A stretch of DNA of 64,000 nt, taken from positions 2,108,001 through 2,172,000 of the forward strand of contig JAZARR010000105.1 in assembly GCA_037389465.1 (NCBI GenBank), in the 5' to 3' direction. Shown here one piece after another: positions 10,060-22,800 of this stretch (position 1 is its first letter; each line of letters opens with the position of its first letter). The notes below the pieces were generated by a model that did no database searches, had not been told where the DNA came from, and saw only the letters and a list, made by a program, of their open reading frames with translations. Origin of the DNA: Baylisascaris procyonis (Eukaryota > Nematoda > Chromadorea > Rhabditida > Ascarididae). The position numbers and the translations under genes are program-made.

Positions 10060-12240
10060 TGTATCGTTGGTTCATATTAACCTTAACACTCGTGATCTAA
10101 AAATGCGAAGGATGCGTTCGCGAATGCGCCATCGCTGGACAATTGCGCCATTCAAGTTTATATACATTCGCAGTACGGGACGCTTCCGCCATCGGTGTAT
10201 GTGCTCGGCTGTAATGTAGTTGCACATCCAGCACACATCCAAAGGTTGCGTTCGAGGTCTCATATTTTTTGAGGCGCATACGTCGGCAGATGAAACAGTC
10301 TGTGGCTGTTTCACCACGTCACAGGTATTTGATGCTGCCAACTCCTCAGTTGCGTGTGGAGTTCGTAGGCAAAGATATTTCGTTGCGTACTGACATGGTA
10401 CGTACACCGTATTTGGATAGGCTGGGTGGGAACTGTTATAATAACGTTTCGGGTGACACGTTCGAGGCAAGGACTTTGCATTTTTTTTTTTTGTAAGTGT
10501 GGTGGCGGCATTGCGATTACTTTATAAGGTGTTGTAAATTTGGAGGGTGTATATTGTTACCTTCGTGACAGCTACTTGGAAGATGTCTATCGTTACCTTC
10601 GTGACAGCTGTTTCATTTATAAAGCAGGGTTGGTGTTTGCATTTCGTTTTATCAGGTGTGCAACTTTGTGTTGAATGAATAAGCGAATATCCACATGTTC
10701 GAAAAAAAATAGGATTTAGTGCTGGCTTTGTTCACACATTGCTGCACCGAAAGCTAATTCGCTAACATTGACCAGCTGAGCCAGATGAATTATGCTGGAA
10801 CAGACGTCTCGTAGCGCATTTATTTATTTTGTATAGTTGTGACAAATATTTTAAGTGGGACGTTAGCTTGTGTAACTTGCTGTGCTCTATGTGGAAGGTG
10901 TTGAACCTGTATTTCCCACCCTTGCAGCTTGTTAACCCGAACGCGATCGAAGTTTGCCTCGTTGTTTTTTATTTATGTTTTAGCTTGCAAGAGTTAGGAA
11001 GCTGCTTCGTGAACTTGTCTCCGCAGACGTAGCAGGACGTGGCTTCGGAAGTCTTCCGAACCTCTTTATTATTGCTTCCTGGGGATATTTTTCAGAGCGG
11101 CAGTATTTCAGGCTTTTGGCTACGAGTCGTCCTTCATTTCAGGATCAGTTATTTTATGCTTTGTTCTCCGATTAAATTGCCGTAAAGTCTGATTATCATC
11201 TATCTTTAGCGCACACTAAGCTCATTCATTATTCGCTTAGTCTATATGTGCGCTCCAGTATCGGCCACGCTTCGCACAGTCGACATATGTGTGCCTACCA
11301 CAGCCATCTTATTTAACGGTGATATTTCGTCACTACGTAAAGAAAAAGTGGAACTTGTGGCCTCATCAACACTTTTACTCATTTCCCCAATTGCGTCGTG
11401 CTTTTATATCTTTAGTTGCCAGACTTAGTAGTTTTTCTATATATTCGTTTATATTACAGCCAGTTAGCCATCCTCTGGGTTTTCCACCACAAGAAAACTG
11501 ATCGTTCTTGCGAAGAACAATTTTTCAATTACATTATTAAACCTGTCCTTCATTACGGACTGGCTGACTAGGTATGAACGCATTGTTGTCGGTGAGGACG
11601 GCTATCATTCTTTTGGCTTTCGCAATGAAAACAACTTTTGTTGAAAGGCTTGAGGTGTAACACGTTATTGCACAAGGACACAGCGCCCGCCCGCTGGACG
11701 TCCTAATAGGCAACCCATTGGTCGTGACAAGACGAGCTGGCGATCATATGCTAATCCTAAATTATAGGCATGTCCCGTGGAGAGGGTAAAAACATGCAAG
11801 CGGAATCTTTTTTTTTTTTTTTTGGTTGGACTAGGATTTTCATGAGGTGTGCTCGTTCAGAGAAAGACAAAAGTTGTTTAAGGTTTTTTTTTTACAGATA
11901 GTAAGTATAGGAAGAGTTTCGATAACGTACTTTCACCCTGTTGTTTTTGTTGGTAAACTATTGCGTATGCTTTACAAGGGTATTGAATTTATTCTTAGCT
12001 ATACCCACTTTCTGAATCTCGAAGTCTTCAAATATCGCCCATAAGACGATACTTTTAGACGTCTAATTCAAATGAGCCTCGGGTTTTAGAGACTCTAAAG
12101 TTGAGTGTAGTCAAATGTAAATTGATGTTCGCATTCAGAACAGCAACTAACCGTATCGCATGTCAGACTTATTGACCGTTTTGTCGTTAACGGCCTCACG
12201 GAAGAGTTTCCCGGCTGCACTGTGCACTAATCATTGAGCA
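10060..12240. other. mixed block with overlapping ORFs but no assigned gene
   Basis: Between 10.07 and 10.50 kb both strands carry open frames, the longest 132 codons on the - strand. Composition is richer in GC than the surroundings, which opens several frames at once, and no family or splice pattern singles one out. From 10.6 to 12.2 kb the DNA is AT-rich; frames at 10.88 kb (after an acceptor CCCTTGCAG) and 11.25 kb are possible exons but not supported further. Confidence 0.3.
10556..10609. repeat. two direct copies of an 18-bp sequence, 36-bp period
   Basis: GTTACCTTCGTGACAGCT occurs exactly at 10556-10573 and 10592-10609. The flanking bases are partly similar, so this is probably the rest of a short tandem duplication. 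Confidence 0.85.
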
Positions 12241-12261
12241 CTGTTATAGGGGTAATATATC

Positions 12262-15200
12262 ATGGGACAAGCAGATACACAAGCAGAGGAGTTGGAAGCA
12301 CTTGAAGCCATCTATCCTGGTGAAATCGAAGTGGAGAATCGGGAATATCCGAATATCGTCTTCAGGATCACCCTACACTTAAACTCAGAGTTGGTTGGTT
12401 GTCGAATTCTCGTTTTAACATCATTCTTTAGGTGATCGTTTTCGCAGAGACATTTTGACTTATATTGTTCATGGAGCTTATGATATGAGATAGCGTGCCA
12501 TAAGGTTTGAAACAGCGAAGAAGAGATGAGATCACAAAGTAAAGATAAATAGGCGAGGTGAAATCAGTCTGTCTAGCACCTCATTCCAAACGTTAATCAC
12601 CCAAAAGGTCAGAAAGGTTCGTCGATTTTAAGCCATTGCTTTTGCCTTTTTCTCAGGTAGCAAGCTAGAAAAGTTCGTAAATTCATCATCAAAGAGCTAT
12701 TCGATAATTTTTTAAGTTGCACGGAATCAGACTCAATTCCCCTGATTTCTGATGACTCAAGTGGAATCCCCTCGCACTCCCCCCCCTCCCTCGATCCTTT
12801 TGTAGGTTTCGTGAGAAATTGTTGTTCGAAAATTACCGAAATAAGTGAGGCGATTTCTGTATGCAATGGTCTCACTTTCAGAAAGTTGTATGACCATGGC
12901 GATAGGGAATATTTGTGTAGCTTTGCCAGATTTTCCGAAGCCTCATACATTCTATCTTGCCTTAATCGTTGTGAAGTATGACCTTCGAGATGGGGTTTGA
13001 AGGACTTTTGTTGAGGCGATCGGAAAGCATATCTTGTCTTCACCGCCGCTTCTGTAATCTCATAACCTTTGTGTTAATTTATCAGTGCTCATGAAAGGTC
13101 ATCTTCACTTCTTCACTCTTTATCTACTAGAGAACATATTTCGAGCAGTTGGCAGACATTTTTTCTAGCCACTTGTGCAGTTTTTTTGTTTTGTAGTTTC
13201 TTAATTCTAACCATCTTTCATGCACTATATCGAAAAATTGTAAAATCATTGAACTAGAGCGCACTTGGGAACCACGTGATGAACGGTAAAAAGCAAGCAA
13301 CAAATTGGTCGAGAAAGCGGCTTATCTTCCATTTCACTAGGCACAAGGATCTCCCTCTTTATTGGCTTCGCTTGGGATGTTATATTTGAAGGAAGTTATG
13401 TTCACTTGAGATTGGCGAACTTTCTGAATTTTTTTCTGTGCATGAATTGCGGTTTCTATATGCAGTCATATGTGGCTTGCGGTACACGTTGCTACGTAGT
13501 TACCGTTCAGGAGTCTGAGAAGGCTGATGGAACGGCTTCGGCACAAGCCTTCCAAGTAACATTGTTGCTGCGTTTGCCAGTGGAGTACCCGGATGTGGTG
13601 CCAGACATTGAACTGCTTGGTCTCGACGGGCTTTTTAACGAGAATCGTATCCAGAGGGTGATCGACGAGCTTCAAGCGGTTGCCAAAGAAAATCTGGGTA
13701 TGCCAATGGCATTTACCATCGTTTCGGCCTTGCAGGTATGTGGGACATTACACATTTTAACGGGTTTAAAATTGTATGAAATTGCTAACATCGCCGCATG
13801 ACTTAATAAAGACATCGGCGTACTCCTTTGGCACATTTCTGGTTTCCTCCTCCTCTTCCTTCCTTTGCATTGGGAAGTCAAATGTTCCATCCTTCATGGA
13901 GTGTCCTTGTAACTCACTGGGGGTGTTCATATGTCCCCTAATTTTGATTATATTCGGTGTTGGCCATTACATCGCTAACCATCGTTGGCTGTTGTTTGGA
14001 AACATGGTATCATGCTCACTTTATCTGACGAGAATAAAAGCACATCAGATATGTTCCTGTTCGTTCTCAATATTTGTTGCTTTCTTGAGAAACGCTTGAA
14101 GGAATATTAACTATAAGGATATTACGATTTCCATCAGCATTCTTCCCTGCAGATCTCAGATTCTCAATTTTGTTATCATTCGCGCTTTTTCAATCTTTTT
14201 TCCTTGTATTGCTTCGAATAAAACCTTTGCAGCAACAAATCAACATTTTAGAGGAGGATTCTTTGAATGTTTCAAAGTATGTTTAATGTACTATTAAGTG
14301 GCACTGAGTTTGTTCGGGACTAGCTTACTGTAGAACAGTAAGGGCACTTTTTTGTTTAATGATGCTTTGTTTTCAAGTGATATAAATATTTGGCATGTCC
14401 TATGGAGCAGATGCATTCCATATAACCGATGTGACCTTCATCAAATACAATAAAGCATCTATTCGTTGTATTTAGCATTGCCCTTATTGGATTTCTTTTT
14501 TGATTGCTTATTTGATATATCACACTAAGCAGCAATGTTTAGATTGGTGAATGCATGAATCTATCATTGCTTAACTGGTCATATATGTGTAATGCAGTTT
14601 TAAGAACTCAAATTTTAGGATCATATGGGTAGTCTCATTGAAGAGAACAATGCCGAGAAAGCAAAAGCCGAGGAAATGAAAAGAGAAGAAGAAGAAGCAA
14701 CGGCGAGAAAAAAATTGGAAGGTTCGAATCTTGCTTTAATATATTTGCTCATTCGATGTGAATCCTCTCAATCTGACAGGCAATATTTGGAAATATATAG
14801 CTATCACATTCATCTGTTCAATGAAATCATATTGCCTTAATACGATTGTATTATAGCCACTCTTTCTAACGTGAATACGCGGTTCATTTTTGTGAGGATC
14901 AACAATATTTTTCCGTTTTTGGAATATTGCAGCTTGTAAAGTTGCATGTTTTCAGGAACGAGGGTGACAGTAGAATCGTTCCTCGCATGGAGACAGAAAT
15001 GGGATGCGGAAATGAAAGTTTTGAAGGAAAAGGATATTTTGGTAAGCTTTTCAGTTAGTTTTGCAACTTGCTGGGCTTACATGAAATGCGCGTCAGGCAA
15101 GGCGGTAAGGGTTACTGAAGGAGTCGTCTATGGTGCGCATCATTGCGCCCCGACGATGGTGTGTTATAAAAGTTTGTTGCTTTTCAACTTATTACCATTC

Positions 15201-17653
15201 TCATTATTAGCACTTTTTTTTTCTGAGAACAACATGCAAGAATGGTTTTACGTCGAACGTATCGTGGCGTGTGATGTGGTGAGCTACTTTCCAGAATCGT
15301 CCACGAGTCATTTCGTCTATCACGAAAGCTGAAGTAATATGCTCGAATCGAGGATGAAATCACACAAAAGAATTTAGATGAAATCTAAAATGTTACAGAA
15401 AAAAAAGGAGAACGGAGAAAAGAGTTCGATTTGAACGGGTTTGCTAACCGATTTGAAATGTTAATGTTCATTTTCTAAAATGTCTAAAATTTTGCGACCT
15501 AATTCATGCAGTCACTAACTAAGAGTTGAACTTGCGACTCGATTTTTAGTTTGAAGTTAAAGTCGCAATTTTCATTACTACTAAAACAGAAAGGTATTTT
15601 ACTACTTAGTTATTTTTCTCTGTTAAAGTATATTTTGCAATTCTTTGCTTCCTCGAATTGACCTCTTTTGCATAGTTTCTTTCTCTCTTTTTAGAGATTT
15701 ACGAAGTATTGCAGCATTGAAAACTTACAAGCTTATTGTTCTCAAGCTTCACTGAAAACAAAGTTCGAAAATTTCATGTTGGTTAATTTTATTCGGTCGA
15801 GCATGATTCCATTTATAAAGATTCCAAAGACGCGTTTGATTTTTCAATACAAAAATCTTGAGTGCTGGCCATGCTGTTTTTTAGAGGAGATAAGTATATC
15901 GGTGGTCATGAGCGCTGAATGCTTGATTTTTATAACAAATGAAAATGTTTTTATTTCCAAGGGTTTGCGGATGGTTTGAAACAACAAAAAGTGAAGCTAT
16001 AAGCAATGAGGCAACAACTTCAGATAATCTTGAGAGAATATTTCAGAGTTGATAAGCTATTGAATACTCAACTCGTAAACGTTAGTATCACTGTTTCAGG
16101 CTCGTGAAGCTGCATTGGCCGGAAGGTTAACTGGACGACAGTTATTCCTTCGTGATACGACGTTGAGTTTATCGGATGTAGCGTTAATCCAGGGTGATGC
16201 GGTCGAAATCGACGAATCACTTTTCGACGAAGTAAGTGAAATATGAGATTTATTTATTTGTTTACTCTTTATTTTATTTTTGATTGGATTTGTTCTTTAA
16301 AAGTGATCTTTTTTTGAAGAAGAAGAGGAATTCTTTTTTACTGATTCTTACTGAATCGTTTGATACTGCTAAATTGATTTAAAGCAGCCTGTTTTTAGAA
16401 AAGTAGACTACATAAAATCATATTGAACGTGAATTATGATGATTTATCTTGAAGTGAATATTGGAAGTTACTACAGTATTTTATTGAATCAGTAACCCAA
16501 GTTTTTTTTGTTTTTTTTTGGGGGGGGGGGGGATGGGATGAGCGAATTACAGTCTTCTGCATGTACAGTTTTCGATAATGATTTTTTGTCCGAAGAAATT
16601 GGATGTGTTGGTGTGAATTACTATTAAAATCGCTGAGAGTATCTGCGAAAGAGAGGTTAATTCATGAAATGGTTTACTTATTAAATTTTGGCTGATAAGA
16701 TTGTCCCGATTTCATTTCAAAAACTAAGAAAGGAAGGAAAATTTTGTTGAAATTTCTATTTAAGTGTTCACTTATGTGTTTGTGCACATGAGAAGTAATG
16801 TAGTATGGAATGTTGAGATTTGTGCACCCAAAGATTGGATTTGTCACATGAGAGCTCTCAACAAAGCATTGTTCAATCTTAGAATACTTGATCTGATCTC
16901 CGTTCAGTTACTAATGTATCATATATAGTTTTGCTTTTATATGGAAGAGTGCTCCTAAAGCATAGGTCTTTTTCTCATACCGTCTCTAATCACCGAGTTT
17001 ATAGTCGACAAAAGAAAATATTTAGTGATATTCGTATGCATAGAGTTGGTATGAAGGACAGCCTTTCGGTCAGAAGAATAATAGGGCAGTCGTCCTCCTC
17101 GAAGGTATCTTCAAAGACAATTTAGCTGCTAAATTTTTCCTATTTTTTATGGTTACTTTCAACTGAATTCTACCGGAAACGTTGTAACCCTTCAGAACAA
17201 AATTCGATATGCATGTAAATGCATGTTCATTTATGCATCTTTGTTATTTGCTGTTTTCTTATCGAGGGTTGAAATGATATGAGGGGCGGGGAAGCAACCT
17301 GGGAAAGTAAAGGGGGGAATCGTTTAGCAGATATGAGACTGGAGACCTGGAACCGTGGTCCAGGAAAGAAAAATCGTCATCTCACTCCTTCCCAGCGATC
17401 AGGCTTCTTGTTAAGAGAAACACAAAGGAGGGTGGGGCGGGGGAGGAGGAAGGAGGGGGTGATTCCATTCATGCATGTGGAAGTACCGTTTACATAAATT
17501 TTGAAGACCGCTATCTGAAGGATTTTACGAGATATTTTATGTTGATCTTTTTGTCATGTGTTCAGAAAAGTGATTATGAATTTCTGTGATGAATGCTGCT
17601 TGTTGCAGGAGTTAGAAGGCTTGGAAATTGAAGAGAGCGACGAAGAAGTGTGA
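12262..17653 (+). CDS. rwdd-1: RWD domain-containing protein 1 (RWDD1/DFRP2 type)
   Basis: RWDD1 is the eukaryotic partner that stabilises the DRG2 GTPase and associates with translation. Exons: 12262-12393, 13511-13735, 14619-14721, 14956-15041, 16100-16231, 17609-17653; about 240 aa, close to human RWDD1 (243). All joins keep frame. The RWD domain opens with ELEALEAIYPG and continues through LPVEYPDVVPDIELLG, ENLGMPMAFTIVSALQ; a Glu/Lys coiled-coil follows (EEMKREEEEATARKK), then the conserved GTRVTVESFLAWRQKWDAEM block, LTGRQLF, and an acidic tail with EIDESLFDE. Exon 2 could instead start at 13466, adding 15 residues; 13511 fits the family length better. An AG lies nine bases before the start codon (TGTTATAG), fitting trans-splicing. 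Strong by sequence match; the function is from the family. Confidence 0.93.
16520..16532 (+). repeat. G13 homopolymer
   Basis: Thirteen consecutive G after a T-rich run, inside RWDD1 intron 5. One of six G or C runs of ten or more in this AT-rich window. Confidence 0.95.
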
Positions 17654-19790
17654 TCTTTCGAAGTGATTCCCCTTGCTTGTTCGTATATCTGCGTTAGTGC
17701 AAATTAACATCTATAAAAATGCTTTTATGCGCGGCATATAGTCATTAAACGTTTGCAAATTTAAAGCCTTAATTAATTGTGGATTAGTTCGAGGATTTTT
17801 GCAGGAAAGCTTAAGTGACTTTTTTAATTATTCTAGAGTCTGGCTTAACGTGAGGTCACAGTCTGAGGTCTTGTAGTCTTGAAAAATAAAGAAACGATTG
17901 TGTTATGAATGTAATGATACGGTTTTGAGATGGAAGGAATACAGGGGGCATTTATTCGGTCACAATTTCGATAACGATGGTCATCACTTTCGCCATGAAC
18001 GATTTTTTTTATGAAGTAGGCATCAAATGAGTGAACTGGTTCAGTTCTTCAGTTGAGCTGATTGGGCGCATCAGCTGCCTATTAAGGCATTCTTGAACAA
18101 TGCTTTTTCATGTTAGCTGTCTGTAACGTAATCAAGGGAACTACCTATTGTGTCTTTCGTTCATTTTATTGTCATCTGTGTGGGATTTTGTCTGTGAAAT
18201 GTTTCGCTTCGTATGTATCGGTTTTATATGTTGCCTTTTATTGAGATAAAGTTTTAAATAAGCCATTTTGGGATGTTGAATTATTGGCGTTTCCACTGTT
18301 TTACAGCAGTATCGCTGAGGTTCGCAATCGCAATTGAAGTGTTAACTCGTTAAGATTACAACGATTCGATTGGAACGTGTTGTATGTTTGCATTCTGCTT
18401 CAGGTGAAGCTAAGTAGTTTGATTCATTATTTGCTGACAATTTAATTAACAATAATCGAAACATATTTTTAGACGAAAATTCACTAATAACGCTTTGATC
18501 GCTTTGAAAATCCTACTACAAGTTGTCTAATGAATGAGATTAAATTCCATTAAGTGCAGATAAAGGTGGCCTGTAAATGTTTCATGGTAAATTATGAAGG
18601 AGTCGATTTTCAAAGGACAATTTGCGGAGCGCAGTAGTTAGATTTGGCGGAGTTGGTCTTTTGTTTTATAATATTTTCATGAATTTATTGTTGAATAATT
18701 TTGATTATTTCATTAGCTAAATAGAACTTTTTTCTTAATTTAGAATTGAGATACCTTTCAGCGATATTTGTTTACGTTTGCGTTTTGTTGCTGACAAGAG
18801 ATAAGCTTTAAAAGAAAAGGTTTTTTTTTTGCTTGTTTCGAAGAGATCTTCTAGATTAAGAAGAGGAGTGTGCGGAAAAATATAAGAGAAGATTAGAAAG
18901 GATTGATTAGAAAGGATTAAGTATGAGGAGCGTGTATTGGATCAAAACTGACCAATTCGAGTGCATTGCTGAAATATGCTCCCAACATTGACGAAAAGTT
19001 ATATGATGAATTTAATCGTTGCATACGAAGGGAAAGGTGAAGAATAATCGCAATGAAAATGTTGCAAAATTGTATATTTGTGAATCTATTCGATCAGTTT
19101 CTTATGAAATCGAATAATTATTCTACCCGCTTATCAGTGCTTATCATTTCTTTATTGTTTTATATTTTCATGTGTACAGCAATGCTTTTTCCTTAGAAGA
19201 GTTGATAGGATTACCTTACAGTTAAAATTTCACTGATCTGAAGAAGTCTTAAAGGAGCTCAAAAATCAGGTCGCATATCATTCTGATTATGTAGATGTAC
19301 GAACATCGGACATATGAAGTCCTCCAAATATAAAAACATGTTGTTCGTAATGTAGAACCAGGTCTTACTGAATTGGGGTGGTTTGACTGCTCAAGAGGGA
19401 GCAAAGAGTTGATGCTTTCTAGGCAGATTTAGAAGGTTGTGAGAAAGTTGTTTCCTCCGGTCTCCGTTGTATGCACGAATTCATCCGGGTTGTAGAAGTT
19501 TGCGAGAGGAAGGTATCGATTTACTGCTTCGTACGCTTTACTTTTTGTCCATTTTCCTGCTGTCCACTCTAGCAGTTAATTTGTTTTGTGACCTTATTAC
19601 ATGTACGTTGAACGTGTAAACCGCTTTGATGGTATAGATGGAAGATTGTATGTTGCGAAGGTGATACAGGTGGATCGCTTTATATTGCAGGTGTGACTTT
19701 TACATACGACGAGGTTAACAAAAAGAAGGGAACCGAACTTTCGTACAGAAGTCTTTGCGCTGTTATTATAATCAATTTAAAAGTCTAGTG
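17654..19790. other. RWDD1 3' region and par-6 upstream region
   Basis: An AATAAA at 17885-17890 is a fair poly(A) signal for RWDD1. The remaining 1.9 kb is AT-rich with no supported exon; a short direct repeat GATTAGAAAGGATT occurs twice at about 18.89-18.92 kb. The distance to par-6 (2.1 kb) is too long for a typical operon, so the par-6 promoter should lie here. Confidence 0.5.
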
Positions 19791-19800
19791 TCGATTGCAG
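19791..19800 (+). promoter_or_regulatory. probable trans-splice acceptor of par-6
   Basis: TCGATTGCAG ends at 19800 and the par-6 ATG starts at 19801 with no bases between. In nematodes such an AG directly before the start is typical for addition of a spliced leader; a cis-spliced 5' UTR exon is the alternative. Confidence 0.6.
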
Positions 19801-22800
19801 ATGTCGTGGAAGTCGGACGGTCAACCACCGTCCAGCCATGGCTCAAATTCACCGTCATTTGGGCAACGCGGCTCGGGGGTAAGCACTTGCTTAATAATTT
19901 GACAACTTTTAATAGATGTTTTTTTTTTCCTTTTTTGCTGAGACCACTTATAGGGGAAGGTTTTAGATGTGACATCTTGACAGCTTATTATTTTAAGGAA
20001 GGGGACGATTTTCAGGTCGTGATAAAATTGAACAGTGAATGACAGTGAAAAATAGGGACAGTGAATCTTGGAATTGCTCGTTGAAGCCAGTCAATCGCAA
20101 AGTTTTTATAAGAAAGAATGATCTGTCATGCAATTTTTGTTAACCAGAAGAAATGGTAAAATTACCTTGTTATTGCTGCTCTCGCTATTGCTTATTATTG
20201 CGTCATAAGCCAACTTTTTATTATCTATAATATCACTGTTAGCATTACTGCTTTATTTTGCGTCCAGTATGGTTTTTATCACTTTATATGAGTTCTTTTG
20301 GTAGTTCCTCAAGCACTTATCAATAATGGTACTAGTGTCGTTTAAGCACTTCTACTGGTTATCGCTTAATATTAGAGTACTGCCTACTAGTTGAAGTTAC
20401 TGTGCTAGCTAATGCTGTTGCCTTAGCAGTTCTACATAGTGCTGCTGCCAATACCGCTTATCATTATAAATAAGCCATCAGTAGTGAATAATGCTGGCTC
20501 GGAGAGGCGGAGTTCTTTATCACTTAATTTCGCCTCGGAGAGGAGGTGAGTGAAGTGGACGTACGTCGCAGTCGTCGAGAAAGGTCAGGGGGGGGGGGAT
20601 AATTTTGCAAAGATTCTCGACATGTAAATACTTAGGGTTCTTGCTTCGCGCACAACCTTGACTTAAAGGAGAGTAGAAAGCATGAAGCTGTTGCTTTATC
20701 GTTAATTGCATTTACTGGGTTGTTTGTCAAGGTTATGCAGTTCTTTCATATGGCCAGGTCGCTGTTGAAGAATGGAATTCTTGCATAATTGATCAAAACA
20801 AAAGAAATGTGCTCATTTTCATCTAAAATTTCTCATAAAGGAGCTGGATCGTTCAAAAGACTTGAGTCCGATACGTCAGTTGACGAGGAGATGAGCAGTT
20901 TTATCGCTTGCATTCTTTTTCCTATATTATCCTGGGCACTGGCTGGATAAAGTAATTCGTTTCGATGAGCACTCAGCAGTAATGCAAAATTAAGTGCGCA
21001 GCGAGCAAGTGCTCAGAAATATCGCAATGTCAAATGACTATAATAGTACAATAAGCAGTTTGCGTATAGATGAACGCTTACTGAACTTGACAATTGCGAT
21101 TAGCAGAATAACGCACTTATTTCCGGTATTTTGCAATTTTTTTTAATATTGAGGTATTTAAAAATATTTGGATAAGTTGTTCTCGGCTGGTCAGTCGTGC
21201 CTATACAAGTTATGCACATGGGCAACATTGTTCCTTATTATGCGTTGAAGAGGCTGATCCTCTCATGATTTCATTGTTGTACTTTGTGTATTTGTTTGTT
21301 TGAATGTAAAGTTGAAGTTTTTCAGTCAAATGGTTGTAATAGTACGGCGAGAATATATCAGCCTCAACCCGCGCAATTGCCACCATTTCTTCAGGTTTGT
21401 TTTTTTATGTGTTTGTATATTGCAGTGGTAATCTGCGTTAGTATTGCTTTGGTTTATTGGATGCTTGATGTCGATGAACAACTTCATAAACAATTTCTCC
21501 TTTATATTTTGATTGTGTTCTCAAGCGATGTGAAAACGGCCGCGGAAAGCTTGCTGTTCACTTACATTGCAAAACGAACATTTTTTACCTATTTGGTTAG
21601 CCAGTCATCCCAGATGCGCAACCTTTTGAGCTGTGAAGAGGATCCCTTCGCTTCCTGTTTCCTGAAGAAGCATTTTTCATTACATAAGGATTGTTGTTAC
21701 ACTGTATATCCTGTTCATTGGGCATATCATTGTGGACGTATTGTGCTGTTGATTGTTGATCGTCAAATTTTGATACACTCAGCACTGTCCATTGTTTGGA
21801 GCTTTATCTCCACCACCTCATCCCCCCTCCCTTTACCTCTCCCTTCTCTTCCCTTCATCCCAAGCGAAGAAAATGATGATAGGCATTGGTGCAAATGAAT
21901 TCTCAAAAAATTTATTGCTAAGCACTGCAGTGGTGGGCAGCAGGAGTTTTAAAATGACGTGAATACAATCCACTCGCGCAACATACAGAAGGCTAACAAC
22001 GTGGGTAAGTTAGAGTGTTACATGTGGTAAGGCACTAGAGACCTTGCAGAAAGAGGATTTCAAACCTAACAACTAACTGTCAGTTGTATTTAGATAAGCC
22101 ACAATTCGAACATAGTGTGTTTAGCCGGTCATAACTCCACTCTAACCTAAATTGCATTCATTTTTGGTTGTCTGTGAAGAATATCTTCCTTTGAGAATGA
22201 TACCGTGCGCCTGGAAAGGATGCATCGAGCGGGGTGGGGAAAGTATAGGGGAACTGCGAGGTCGAATGCGACATTTACATGTTCTAGCTGTGAAGGTGGT
22301 AACATATTGGGCCGTTAAGGTGAAATCGAAATTCGATTCGGAGTGGCGTCGTTTCTCTGTGCCGTTGCCAGAAGGAAAAACGCCGTCGTATGCCGAGTTT
22401 CGCTCGCTGGTTGAAGGATTACATTCGCTCCACAACATTCCCTTCACACTGTGTTATACAAGCTCTGCTGGTGATCTTCTGCCTATAACGAACGATGAGG
22501 TAATTGGTTTTCTTTTAGAGCCCATTGAGTGCCTTCGATTGTCCATGCTTTTCTTTTTCATCAACGGAAAATGTGTCCGAAGGCAAGGTGGAATATATTT
22601 TTAGAATGCAAAAAGGTCAGTTTTTTGAAGTTTTTATAAGAACAAAAAAAAATGTAGAAACATTAAACACAAATTCACCGCAGTTTCTTTTTTCGCGGAC
22701 AGCAAGATAGTATTAGAGCCTCCAAATGAAACGAACAGCTACAGATATTCCCACTTAATACCAGGCATGCACGAAAATGATGCGCAAATTCCTGAAGGTG

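Noticed and set aside
12609..13043. 144-codon ATG frame on the - strand
   Set aside because: It lies inside RWDD1 intron 1, has no recognised domain and no splice or promoter context; a nested gene is possible but unsupported.
14719..14732. GGTTCGAATC resembling a tRNA T-loop
   Set aside because: It is the donor region of RWDD1 exon 3; no matching acceptor stem or anticodon arm is present.
21284..21898. 204-codon frame over par-6 exon 2 and its intron
   Set aside because: It uses a different frame from the par-6 exon, is hydrophobic and low in coding character, and spans intron sequence.
22152..22319. In-frame extension upstream of the par-6 PB1 exon
   Set aside because: The frame is open back to 22152, but including it would insert unrelated residues before VKSKF; the join from exon 2 to 22320 gives the family-like sequence.
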